Assembly (NCBI GenBank): GCA_943737045.1
Contig: CALSFV010000214.1
Coordinates: 868,001 to 932,000, forward strand
DNA from: Parapristionchus giblindavisi
Taxonomy: Eukaryota; Nematoda; Chromadorea; Rhabditida; Diplogasteridae
Direction of reading: 5' to 3'
Length of the DNA stretch: 64,000 bases
The position numbers and the translations under genes are program-made. The notes below the pieces were generated by a model. That model was not told where the DNA came from. It made no database searches and saw only the letters and a list, made by a program, of their open reading frames with translations. Below are positions 10,711-22,091 of this stretch, piece by piece (within the stretch, counting starts at the first letter, position 1; every line of letters begins with the position of its first letter).

Positions 10711-11506
10711 CTGAAAAAGTAATGCTCTCCAGGTTCAGCCCAGGAAAATAATGATCGGATTTTGATTCATCTGCATCAACCCACTGGCGCCGACGCTGAT
10801 CATTATCGTAGATCATCCCCCAGTGATGACATGAGACTGTCGAATCGGCGTTGTAGGGCTTATTTTATCACTCACACTATCAATGATTTTTCTTTTAAAT
10901 TTGCCGTTGAATTTCAAGAAACGATAAATATATACATATATGACTCAATGCCATGCATGGCAAGGTATAGAAAAGGCACAAACATTGTGCGTACATTGAG
11001 AGAGCGATGAAGAAAGCGAAATAGTAAAGCACACCGAGAGAGTCAGAGTAAGAGTGGAAGCGAGAGTGTGTACGCATAGCAGAGGGTTTATTGCACAACA
11101 CTGACGCACCCTCGCTCACGAGGCATTTCCACTCTTCTTTCGTTCTTTTGAACCTCGTTTTTTGTTGCATTTCCCTGTCTCTTTCAATAAACATTCAATA
11201 ATGAATTGCACAATACTTAAACCCAAAGGAATCATCCATTTCACTCGTAAACGGTTAAATATTTGCACAAGGCACAAGGTCGACGCAGCCCGTTTTCTTC
11301 CAAGTTTGAAACTCTGAAAGTCAATTTGTTTTCTTTGGAAATTTAATTCTTGCAGTAGCTCTAAAAACCGTAAGAGTTTGTCACTTTCTCCAATATCATG
11401 GGATCTAATTTCAGTTAATTTTTAACCAGACGTATTGTGTTGTCATGTCGTGCTAGTGCGAAAGCAATCCATGTGTTGTTTTTGTTTGATGCATGATTCT
11501 TATACC

Positions 11507-12858
11507 ATGTTGAAGGCGCGCATGGACGGAGACAACGAGAAAGACACGGCGAGCACAGCCCGTAAGAGGTTTGAGGACAAACGACATGAAGATATGCCAG
11601 GAAAGAGCAGAAGGTGAGTTGGTTGAAATGAAATTGGCTATTGAGCGTATAAAAATAACTTATTATTTGTATAAGAGATTATTTCTTGTTGTGCATGGTC
11701 CAGAAAATATGCCGATCTCTTTCATATATCAAATAGCGCGCGGCGAAGGTCAGCCGGGATAGGTGAGAGGCAGCGCAGAGACAATCAAGAGTTGGGCGAG
11801 ATCTATCCTTTGAGCGAGTGTTCCTTAGTTCCTTGTGTGGGGAAGGAGATAGACATCGTTGGGAAAACAGATTGACATAAATTGGCATAAAAGACTCTTT
11901 GGCCTAAAAACAAACTTTAAAAAAACTAAACATTAATTTTTTTCCGAAAAAAAAACATTAATGTCTCTAACAGATGGACTACGGATCAGGAAGAACATAT
12001 GAAGACCAAGGAGATAGAGGAAGCGATCAAGGAAGGAATAAAGGAATGGGAGGAAGAGTTCGAGGAAGGGCTAGAGGAATGGGAGGAAGAGTCCAGTGGG
12101 GTAGAGAGAGAAATCGCAGATACTAAGGTGAGTAAACTGTAAATATGGTACAAAAATGAGATCTAATGAAAATTTTTATGTGGTACATAATCATTTTCAT
12201 TAGATCTCATTTTTTTGGTAATTTGTGGTTGATTTTTGTCTGCAAGTTGTTAGAGACTGTTAAAGATATGACAAACTCTACATGAAGTGATACGTATTTA
12301 CATAACATTAGTTATTCTTGATTTTCAGGCTACGAAGATAAAAACGAAGACGGTCCAACACCGATCGACAGAACAAAACGATCCAAAACCAATCGACAGA
12401 TATAAGAGCCTGGAATATGATAAGAATGCGAAAAAATGGTTCAAGTATGTCCCAAATGAGTTTCAACTTATCTTTATGATAGTGGAAACATGTTCACTCA
12501 TGATTTGTGTGCGATAGATTTAGCCAATACATAATATTTTACTGCTGTGAACGGAACACCCCGTGACGCTCTGGCAACGCTCTCTCGTTGACAAAGAAAG
12601 TGAGAGAGCTTTGCCGAGTTTCAAATTAGCTCGGGATGCACAGTATTTGTTAGCTTTTTATACGGAGACCTTAAACAGCCCAATAGAAATGCTATACAAA
12701 TACGAAATATGGAATACGTAGTGATGTTAAATACCGTCTTTGTAGAAATTTCATTGTATTTGAAATTTTCATCTTTGCTACCCAATTCGTAAAAAAACTC
12801 CACTACCTATCAAATATTTTATCAGAAATTATACTTTATTTTTGCACCGCATAAAGTA

Positions 12859-12908
<50 letters not shown>

Positions 12909-15900
12909 GTTGGTTTTATTTACGACAACAGCTGAATTATATTCTTTTCAGAGTTGAGCACATTACACTTCGTGAAGAACAGTCCGCGTCCCTTCAGAAG
13001 TATCAGAGGGATACAATGATTAATTGGAGTAAACGAGAGGTATATAAATATGTAGCTATGTTTGCGAATGATTGAATTATTGTTCTTGATTAGACTTTTC
13101 GTATATCGCATCATTGAATACTGTATAAGAAATGGATAAAAATGTTGTGATACTTTGGCTGCATTCTCTCGCAGAGAAATGTTTTCTAATTTCCAGTCAT
13201 GTTTTAAGGCATCATGGCAAGAGTGGTGAGCCACATTTGTCAAGTTTTTTCAGAATCAATTCTTTTACCTCAACGATGTGCTTCCTCGAACTTGGGTTGT
13301 TCACAAACAACAAGCGAGGAGGGAGTTCGATATTGACAGGTTCATTTTACAATAATAATAAAATTTAAAATGTCATTACTTTTTTTCAGATGCTTGTACA
13401 TAGTGAACAAAGCAAATGGACTTGAAGTGTATGACGCACCAAGGTACCTGGCGAAGCATTCTGTTGTGCAAGCAATGCGTAGCATTAGTTTTATACTCCT
13501 AAATCATTATTTTTTTGCATGCGATCAAAATGCATGTCACCATGCTATTGTGGTCTTCAAAAGAAATGAAATGAAAACGAAAAAATCGCGAAAATAAGAG
13601 AGAACTTTCGCTGCTGATCTTTACTTTCGCAACGCATTTTAAATGCTTTTTATGCATGTTGAATTCAGTTTAGCTGTTCAAAATTTTTTTAAATTATAAA
13701 ATCATCTTTTTCAGTGCGTGCTGTCGAATTCGCACCACTCCACACCCTCTTGCCTGTGGGGAACGATACAACTACTCCAGATATACACCGATGACCAAGT
13801 GGGATATGGGCATTGCTAAAGTATGTACCTCTTATTTTTTTTGAGGAAAACGTAAAGTGATTGTCCCATTTTTTTCTGAACTCTTCCGCAAGTGCATCTT
13901 TACAGATATTATTGATATCATAATTTCCTTTCAGGAAACATTGACTAAACCCGTTATTCCCTATCCTGGACGACTCGCTGATTCCTGTTTGGTATGCCAC
14001 AAAGAAGATCATGGTGGAGAGGCACGTTGCTTGTTTCGAAATGAAAATAAGCTGTGAACTATTATCCTATTGCCTTGAAAACTAGAACATTATAAAGCAT
14101 ACATGGTTCTGTTTTTAAAAGGTCGTTTCAGAAGAAATGTAGAAATATACATATGTATATATAAGTATTTTTAAAGGAAGCGTAACCTCTCTCAATGGCC
14201 TCTTCATTGCGCACACTATTTCTCTGTTCTCTAACAACGAGAGAGCGTAGACCGTTGAAGAGACCGTTGACAAAGGTTTCAGTCCCTTTAAATAAAATTC
14301 GCCTTTCAGTCGTCCTTGTTCTCATTGTGGTGCGGTCATCTCGCCTGCAGAAAGTGCTGGCTGCCCCATTGCACATTCTACATTGTGCGAGAGTTCACGT
14401 CGATTCCTTGCATCGTAAGTTCATCTACATCTGTTACACTGAAGCAACAAAGTGTTTGAAATCCCAACGCAGTTTTTCTGCAACAATCTTGGTTGTAAAT
14501 AAATTAACTCCAAAAATATTATTGTTAAATATTTTAAAGTCACACTACGAGCTAATTTGAAACTCTCCGCATTGGCAATGCGCTCTTATTCTCTCTTTAC
14601 ATTCTCTTTATCAACGAGAAATCATTGCCAGAACGAAGAGTAAAATTTGCACTGGTGCACCTTTAAAAAGTTACAGTAACCCTATTTGCAGCAGTAAAGA
14701 CCTGAAGGCGTGTAAGAATGAGTCAATTATACATTTAAGAACCCAACCTGTGGTCATCCGCTAACCTCAGCTCGCGCTGGACTCATTCTATCGGACTCGG
14801 CCCTCGGAATTATGAGACATTTCGAGTTCGAAACTCTCCGGGCCGTCAGAAGTACACTGCAGTGTGGAGGATGCTCGAGGCTTTTGAGGGTCAGCTATTC
14901 CATGACATTATTTAAGGAACATCTTAAAGGCCCACCACGAGATAATATGACTTTCGGCTCTGGCAATGCTCCCTCGTAGACCAAGAAAGCGAGAGAGCAT
15001 TGCCAGAGCGCAGAGTAAAAGTAAACGAGTGCAAGAAGATCGAAGAAGGACTCGTAATGTTTGATGTGTTCACGAAAAAGTTTGTCCATAGCTTTGATTT
15101 TTAAATAATCTTGAAGTATGGATACAACATAATGAAATTAGATTACAGGCGAATTACACCAAAATGCCCACTTTTGCCGTCTGCGATTGCCGATTCGTGA
15201 CATGCACAAGGCGAGTTCTAGTTTCTCTTTATTCATTACAGGCGTGATCTTACAATTAGGGGAATTTTGTCACACTTATCGGATCTATTAAGGATATTAG
15301 GAATTTTTTTAACAATTTTCAAGCAACCCATTGATTTGTTTTTTTCTCTTCTCTTCAACTTTCCTAGTTTCAAAATTTCGCGCCTTTGCCTGTACATCAA
15401 GCATGATTCTTTCACGATTCTTGCGCTCAATAAGCTGAATTAGCATAAAATAATTTATGTATGGTATGTAGAATAACTTTTGCTATCATTCTTTCTTCAC
15501 AGTTTGTTCACGAAAATATTGCTCGGACTCCACCTTTAATACTTTGAATTCCGATTGAAGTATTTAATTATTTATCATAAATCATAAAGATGTTTTTGAT
15601 TCAGGTGCCTAAAGCATGAGCATTCTCCACTGTCATGTGCAGATCACAAGAGATGGCTGGAGATGAGAAATGGTAATCGATAATCGATTATACTATGAGA
15701 AGAGACAATTACATTACATTACATTAAAACAACTTTATTCAGCCGATTAGGGTCAGCTGGGTCGCCATTAGGGTTCTCCAATGAGCGAATCGTATCTCGT
15801 GAGCCCGCATCTATCCAGCCTATCGACTGTCCTGTCGTCTTCCTCTTTCTCCTTCATATGAACTTCACAAAGATCATCGGTTTCTGCTCTAATCTTCACA

Positions 15901-18900
15901 ATGAATTGAACTGACCTTCCATCGGCAATTGAGACGTTCATCGTTGTCACGAAGATTTGGAGACCATGGAGAAGAGACAATATCATGTAAAATAAAGATT
16001 CGAATCACTGTGATCTATGCAACTTTCTAGTAAAAATATAGTGCTAGCTGTACCAAACTTAGTAGCTGTAACAAACTGTGACACACAACTGTAGCTGTAA
16101 CAGCTTGCTGTAACAAACTTAAACTAAGTAGTTATTTATAAATAACATTGTTTAGTTGACTTCAACGACGAATCTTTCGTGAACTTCTTTAACTTGAGCG
16201 AGGAGCAATTCAACCATTGCTTGGAACCAAAGGAGCGACTTGAATCACAAGAATGGAAAGATCGACTCAAGTGGGTTCACAGCATCGAAATTAATAATTT
16301 TGATGTTCCCTTTTTTGATCACATTACAAAGGATATTGTTGGCTTCATTCAGTAGATTAAATGAACACTTCGAGCTAATTATACTCTCCATTCTGGACAC
16401 GTTCTCTCGCAAGCAAAGAAAGCGAGAGAGTGTGGCCAAAGCACAATATTTCAAGTGGGTTTAAGGCATACACTCAGAAAAATGAAGTGTTAATATGAAC
16501 ACCCATAGTTGTTCCGGGTAAAACTGTAATCCCCAATGTGTTCGAATTAACACCTTTTGGGGTGTAAATTGGAAAAAAGTGTAAATTGGAGCACATGGGG
16601 GTGTTCAATAGAACAATCTGATGTGTTCAATAGATCACATCAAAAAGCTGCATAGATTTTTCACACATTTTTTTCTGAGTGTACAGATTTCAGGTTCATT
16701 AAGCGTTGTGACCGCACAAATGGTATTCGGATCGAGCATTTGGTCAATCAGGTATATCTTTTACTGTCGATATTCGTTGTATTCATATAATGCAGTGTTC
16801 AGAACTAGGAAAATGCACGAAAATGCGGAAAATGCTGTTCAGAAGTTCAGCCGGAAAATGCTCTGAAAATGCTAATTTTCGAGGATTTTAAGCAAATTTT
16901 AATGGGTTTTTTGTTTAATATCAACTTTTATGGATCGCAAACGGTGTTGGGGACGCATTTTATTGATGATAAGTGATAATTTTAAATATGAACTTGTTAG
17001 GTTGATTTTTCGCAGCATTTTCGCTGATTTTCGGCTCAAAATGCTTAAAAAAGGATCATATAAAACACTATCTGAGAGAATTCAACAACTGGAATATTTT
17101 TTGGTATCGATGAAAAATAGATTTTTTTGTTTTATGTATGATAATTACAGGCTCCATGAGTGTAGTTAACCGGTACTGGGAAAAACTCGTTGTTTCATGG
17201 AAAACAACTAAATTAGGTCATTTATATAGTATGCTACTCAAATAAATATCATATATCACGCTATCTGAGAAAATCCACATAGGTGCGGTATCGATGGAAA
17301 ATGAATTTTTCTGTTTTATGTATGATAATTACAGGCTCCATGAGTGAAGTACACTGGTACTTGGAAATTGCTTCCAATTGAAAATTCGCTTCAGGAGGTG
17401 ACCACACCACGATTTGGCGCCTTTTCCTAAAAAGTTTATTTGGAATCCAATCGATGCGGGAGTGGGCTCAATCGAATCCTTAGCTAATTCTAAGAAACTA
17501 TTGTCTAGGTGAGTTTTTTGATCAACGGACAACGAAGGCTGGAATCGGGAATTTTCGAAAAAAAAATCACATTTAATTAATTTTCACTATTTCACTATAA
17601 CAAGCCTACAACTTTTTATTTGCTCAATCGCTTCTAAATATCATAACACATCTTCAGTTTAAAAATCATAATTTTTTAAAAATATGAATAATGCGAACAA
17701 ATCGTTTTTATAACGAAAATCGTAATTATGGTGTGCACCTACAGTAATCCCTAATCGGTCAATTTGGAAATTTGATAATTTTAAACATATTTTACCGCTG
17801 TTCTTGACGTGACTAAGGTATACGACTACTCCTCGTCTTCGGAGTGCACCCGTGCCCAGGTGCTGATGTTGATGAAAATTGACATTTTTCGTAAATTGAT
17901 CACTATTTCGTTGTTTGTGATCCAATATCGATAAAAATTGGATCATTATTCCATTTTACCATCTATACAAACATACTAAAAAATAAAGAGAAACGGTTGA
18001 CTGCGAAGAAAGTTATTGCTGAAAAACCAAAATATCATAGACTATTGGCCAGCACTTTACCGTGCAGGTGCGCTCCGAAGTAGTCGTATACCTCAGTCAT
18101 GTCAAGAACAGCGGTGAAATATGATATGTTTAAAACTATCAAATTTCCAAATTGAGCGATTAGGGATTACTGTAGGTGCACACCATAATTACGATTGTCG
18201 TTATAAAAACGATTTGTTCGCATTATTCATATTTTTAAAACATTATGATTTTCAAACTGAAGATGTGTTATGATATTTAGAAGCGATTGAGCAAATAAAA
18301 AGTTGTAGGCTTGTTATAGTGAAATAGTGAAAATTAATTAAATGTGAATTTTTTTTCGAAAATTCCCGATTCCAGCTTTCGTTGTCCGTTGATCAAAAAA
18401 CTCACCTAGACAATAGTTTCTTAGAATTAGCTAAGGATTCGATTGAGCCCACTCCCGCATCGATTGGATTCCAAATAAACTTTTTAGGAAAAGGCGCCAA
18501 ATCGTTGTGTGGTCACCCCCTGAAGCGAATTTTCAATTGGAAGCAATTTCCAAGTACCAGTGTACTTCACTCATGGAGCCTGTAATTATCATACATAAAA
18601 CAGAAAAATTCATTTTCCATCGATACCGCACCTATGTGGATTTTCTCAGATAGCGTGATATATGATATTTATTTGAGTAGCATACTATATAAATGACCTA
18701 ATTTAGTTGTTTTCCATGAAACAACGAGTTTCGACGCTTTTAAAGTGTATAAAACCACCTTTTTCGAGCCAAAATCGAGCATTTTCGGGCATTTTCCGGC
18801 TGAACTTCTGAACAGCATTTTCCGCATTTTCGTGCATTTTCCAAGTTCTGAACACTGCATTAGCAAACTTATCAAGAGTAGGATCTGATGTGTATGGTTG

Positions 18901-19614
18901 GCCACTTATGATTTCTTGCTTGTGAAAAAAAAGATTGTCCGATGATTCGCATGAAAGATTCTTCCATCTTGCTGATGGCCGTCCACCAATGAATGCGAAA
19001 TATTGTGTTTTAGCACAAAAACCTGTAAAAATTGCTCAAAATCTGTATAATAAGTCTAATTGATTGAAAGAAATGGTCAGCTAAACAAATATACATAGGC
19101 TTCGTATATCGTAGAGATGCAACGAGTACAGGGTCAAGCGGGGCTACGCTCACATGTCGAACCGAAGCATCGCGCATGGCTAAATCAAGTAAGTCTGGAG
19201 AATTTTTATTAATGAACTAAACTAAAATTATAGTGTTAAATGATATATGGATAAATGAAGTTAGTTTAGAGACTATGAGAATAGAAATATAGATTGGTGT
19301 TAAATTTTAATTTAATTTAATTTAATCAATTTTTCTCACATTGAATATACTGCAATTGAAAATAAATAGCGTGAATTATGTTGGGGGAAATTGAGGAAGT
19401 CGATAAAATAATGCACAATACAGTAAATTTACTAAATGGCGTAAGTCTGAATTCGTCACAGTGATAATTATTCTTACAGTTCGAAGTAGCGATTGAGCCA
19501 CAGTTGGCGTTCGTCATGAACGGATTCGGAATTCATCGGGAGAATGCAGAGAAGCTTCAACGACTATGCTATACGATCTACGATATACACAGTCAGCATG
19601 GGAGATATGATTGA
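11507..19614 (+). CDS. RBR-type (RING1-IBR) zinc-binding protein, 16 exons, 523 aa, no RING2
   Basis: Exons: 11507-11613, 11974-12127, 12329-12444, 12952-13039, 13254-13339, 13390-13443, 13715-13820, 13935-14053, 14351-14414, 14740-14889, 15149-15210, 15605-15672, 16156-16270, 16694-16751, 19099-19188, 19480-19614. All phases agree and the total is exactly 524 codons with stop. Residues 1-90 are charged, with an acidic coiled-coil run (EEFEEGLEEWEEE). A RING1-like block starts near residue 259: CLVC, three spaced cysteines, then IPCINPTC. The IBR follows: CGGC, then C-x-C-x4-C-x2-C-x4-H-x4-C (HSPLSC), a near-exact C6HC. RBR proteins are E3 ubiquitin ligases that pass ubiquitin through a RING2 cysteine; no RING2 is seen, and the C-terminal 150 residues are unrecognised. 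Intron 8 (GTGAAC donor, just before an in-frame TGA at 14055) is inferred from phase and domain order; without it a 277-aa protein ends at 14057. Intron 11 has a GC donor. The start could also be ATG 11522. Confidence 0.7.
12551..12643. repeat. M1 hairpin MITE, copy 5
   Basis: CTCTGGCAACGCTCTCTCG with its inverse, inside intron 3 of the RBR-type gene. Confidence 0.65.
12861..12909. repeat. (TTA)n microsatellite
   Basis: About 16 TTA units just upstream of exon 4 of the RBR-type gene. Confidence 0.95.
14171..14292. repeat. ~120-bp hairpin MITE (family M2), copy 1
   Basis: Family definition: TTAAAGGGAGCGTAACCTC arms and inverse around a TTCTCTAACAACGAGAGAG loop, ending CCCTTTAA. This copy lies in intron 8 of the RBR-type gene. 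Others are at 42485-42605, 56163-56283 and 57996-58116. Confidence 0.8.
14535..14668. repeat. M1 hairpin MITE, copy 6
   Basis: Full length with TTTTAAAGTCACAC and CACCTTTAAAA ends; the loop carries an extra TCTTTATC expansion. Intron 9 of the RBR-type gene. Confidence 0.75.
14923..15032. repeat. M1 hairpin MITE, copy 7
   Basis: CTTAAAGGCCCACC end and the GCGAGAGAGCATTGCCAGAG arm. Intron 10 of the RBR-type gene. Confidence 0.7.
15703..15990 (-). mobile_element. 3' tail of a LINE-like element
   Basis: Minus strand: a sequence ending GGCTGAATAAAGTTGTTTT followed by a (TGTAA)n simple tail, the usual shape of a non-LTR element 3' end. No RT is left. It lies in intron 12 of the RBR-type gene. Confidence 0.5.
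16365..16470. repeat. M1 hairpin MITE, copy 8
   Basis: CGAGCTAATTATACTCTCC arm with the GAAAGCGAGAGAG inverse, ending in GGGTTTAAGG. Intron 13 of the RBR-type gene. Confidence 0.7.
16471..16681. mobile_element. MITE with CACTCAGAAAAA termini and TA target
   Basis: Ends CACTCAGAAAAA and TTTTTCTGAGTG are flanked by TA on both sides (16469-16470, 16682-16683), a Tc1/mariner-type signature. The inside is built of repeated GTGTTCAA/AACACC words. It ends 12 bp before exon 14 of the RBR-type gene, next to the acceptor tract. Confidence 0.7.
16795..18860. mobile_element. ~2-kb foldback element, AAAATGC words at the ends
   Basis: The left arm (16795-17960) and right arm (18010-18860) are inverted copies with TIR TGCAGTGTTCAGAACT. 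Both ends carry iterated GGAAAATGC words. The left arm also has a segment around 16880-17170 that is reduced in the right arm. Flanks offer only TA as a possible target duplication. It fills most of the 2.3-kb intron 14 of the RBR-type gene. The small frames in its arms are copies of one another and not genes. Confidence 0.75.
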
Positions 19615-20340
19615 TTACTTTATGTTGTTGCTGTTTTGTTGTTCTAGTATTGTGCAATTAATGGGCAATATTTCACTTTGAACATTGTTAGATGTATATT
19701 TATTAATACGTTATTTTCGGACAGCACTTCGTTTTGTGATGATATTTATGAAAAGAGTTTTTTTTCATTGCATATGCATATCATTCCTTCTCTGATGGCA
19801 ATAACAAATCATATTTTTCCTTTACCATTTTTACTTTATCTGCTTGCAGAAACATTAAAAATCAGTATAAAAAATTTAAACTGAAATCTTGATCTCACCA
19901 GATTGATTATGGCATAATGCATAATTGCAATACAATGGCATTTACCAAGCACAGAACCATTGGGGAGGGAATACTATGAAGTGCTTCATGAAGGATGTGA
20001 CAAGGCTAGATTAAAAAGTGATACAGAAAGAGACACGATAGAGAGACATGAATAAACATAAATACAGGAAATAGTTGACATCATTAACTTTTGCTATTTT
20101 TTGTGGAAATAAAAATCATGACTCATCTGTAAGATAATAGAAAAGAGATTCCTTGTAAGTGTTCAGAAAGTACGAAAAGAATAGGAAAAAGTGCAGTTTA
20201 AAAAAAATTATTTTAGAAACTTTTGAACAGCGCATAAATTTTCTACACAGTACACTCCCGCTCGATCGCCATCCCTTATGTCACCATGAAAAAAATTAAA
20301 ATATAATATAATAACCGAAAAATAGGGATAATAATACACT
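19615..20340. other. Intergenic, nothing recognised
   Basis: AT-rich region between the RBR-type gene and lectin 1. Homology with the region beyond lectin 2 begins at about 20340. Confidence 0.4.
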
Positions 20341-20543
20341 ATATCATGTACTCCCAAAAAAAGACTACAAATATGAATCTGAAAGTCCATGGTATATTCT
20401 GTTAGCACATCTACCAATCCGAAAAGAATTTTCTATCGAAACTTTTTGTTTGTCGGAACGCCACAACGCTGTTCTCCATAACTGTTCTGTGTTATTTTAT
20501 ATTTGTACAGATGCCTTTGTCCGACATTCCTTCCTCTAGCTCC

Positions 20544-20550
20544 TATAAAA
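20544..20550 (+). promoter_or_regulatory. TATA box of lectin 1
   Basis: TATAAAA 41 bp upstream of the lectin 1 ATG, conserved at the same place in lectin 2. Confidence 0.6.
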
Positions 20551-20590
20551 GTCAACGGCATTCGATTGATCTTCACTACATTCATTGAAT

Positions 20591-21206
20591 ATGCATCGTC
20601 TTCTGGTTCTTGCCGCGATTGTCGGAGGTACGGTATCTTATTCTTTATCGATTGATCTAATCTTTTTACAGTTGCCTCCACCGCGTGCGAATCAGGATGG
20701 CAACAGATTGGTTCTAAATGCTACAAACTTCTAGTAAAGCACTTTGTTGTTCAATGTGACATTGTTATTTTTTCAGCCCAATGCAGCCACTTGGTCCGAA
20801 CAAAATATGGCTTGTATTTACGCCGGAGGAGCTCTAGCTTCGATTACATCTGCTGCCGAAAATGATGCCGTCAAAAGTAATACACAAATTATAAGGACAT
20901 GCTAATCAGTTATTGCACGAAATTTACTATTCAGGAGTCGCAGCTGGTCGTGAAATCTACACCGGTGGTCTTTCCTACCAACGTGGACCCTGGTCCTGGT
21001 CCGACCATTCCGCTTTCGGTTCATACAAGAACTGGGCATCTGGTTAGCTCTTTCTATCGTCTACCGTAATCTCATTAATCGTTTTAGGAACCGAACCCGC
21101 TCCAACTCCTGCTAAGCCTTGCATCAAGATGAACACTTCTGGCAAATGGTTCCAAAATTGTTGTCGTACTCCTCCCGCAGCAGCTGTTTGTGCTAAGAGT
21201 GCTTAG
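20591..21206 (+). CDS. Secreted C-type lectin-like protein (lectin 1), 141 aa
   Basis: Five exons: 20591-20627, 20672-20733, 20777-20876, 20935-21042, 21088-21206. Phases agree and the length is 142 codons with stop. The first ~18 residues (MHRLLVLAAIVG..) form a signal peptide. The rest is a single C-type lectin domain: CESGWQQIGSKCY opening, ATWSEQNMAC and ALASITSAAEND (first helix and the LASI-E block), WSWSDHSAFGSYKNWASG (the WxDGS-YxNW region), then PCIKM, GKWFQNCC and AVCAKSA. No EPN or QPD and no WND motif is seen, so canonical calcium-dependent sugar binding is not supported. The length is that of a minimal single-domain nematode CLEC. An almost identical copy lies inverted at 33812-34427. 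Likely role: secreted recognition or effector protein (family knowledge, not shown here). Confidence 0.9.
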
Positions 21207-21219
21207 AATCAAAGAATAA

Positions 21220-21220
21220 A

Positions 21221-21275
<55 letters not shown>

Positions 21276-21276
21276 T
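21220..21276. repeat. (TTA)n microsatellite
   Basis: About 18 TTA units right after the AATAAA of lectin 1; absent after lectin 2. Confidence 0.95.
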
Positions 21277-21430
21277 ATTCTTTTTAGAGGGAACACGGAA
21301 AAGAACAAAAATAAATAAAGAAGAGACAGTGCAAACGGTAGATGATTAACATATAACTATTTACACAAGTAACAATGCTTTCCTTGCTGTTGTCTTCGTA
21401 TCGTCGAAGAAAATCTATTCGTCATAGCTA

Positions 21431-21920
21431 ACAAGGGAAGTCAGGTTGGGCGGTCCCGGACTTCGGGATGGGACATATACCATTCGATAGGTATCCGAAA
21501 AAGAAGATTTTTTATATTGGTCATTTTGGCAAAATGCCCCTGGGCGCAGAGTTTTTTGCATATTTCTCCGGATTTTCGCCCTACAATGAAACACATTCTC
21601 TGTGAGATAGCTTGTGCGGGAATCGAACTTGCAAGCAAAAGATACATAGACCATCCTCTTTAAGTAAATATAAAAATAAATAAATTCATTTTAGCCATTG
21701 CTTGTGTTGTTTACCACTCTTATTCACCACTGCATCCTTTCGATCTCACAGAGAATGTGTTTCATTGTAGGGCGAAAATCCGGAGAAATATGCAAATAAC
21801 TCTGCGCCCAGGGGCATTTTGCCAAAATGACCAACATGAAAAATTTTCCTTTTCGGATACCTATCGAATGGTATATGTCCCATCCCGAAGTCCGGGACCG
21901 CCCAACCTGACTTCCCTTGT
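21431..21920. mobile_element. Tc5-like foldback MITE, copy 1
   Basis: TIR CAAGGGAAGTCAGG at both ends (one base inside these coordinates), flanked by TAA on both sides, a TNA-type 3-bp target duplication. Arms of ~210 bp, mostly GC-rich. The left arm contains, on the minus strand, a tRNA B-box-like GTTCGATTCCC (about 21610-21620). The terminus and target resemble C. elegans Tc4/Tc5 as I recall them. Confidence 0.7.
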
Positions 21921-22091
21921 AAGTATTCAATGAGATGTTTCACACTCATCTAATTCGCTATCAAAGTAGACATTTTCTATTCTGTCGACAATGTAATGTA
22001 TTTGTGAACAACAAAGTAATGCCATCATGCTGATCTTGCACAGTAGAACGTGTGAATAAGGGAAGTTGGACTATACGCGACCAGTAAACTA

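Noticed and set aside
12842..13075. Poly-isoleucine frame on the plus strand
   Set aside because: It is the translation of the (TTA)n microsatellite running into exon 4 of the RBR-type gene.
15768..15986. A 72-aa minus-strand gene inside an intron
   Set aside because: It ends in a LINE-like 3' tail with a simple repeat, so it is better explained as retroelement debris.
17329..18585. Two identical 67-aa frames on opposite strands
   Set aside because: They are the two arms of the 16795-18860 foldback.
20433..20681. 82-aa minus-strand frame over the lectin 1 promoter
   Set aside because: Antisense shadow of the lectin 5' end; the same shadow appears at lectin 2 because the region is duplicated.
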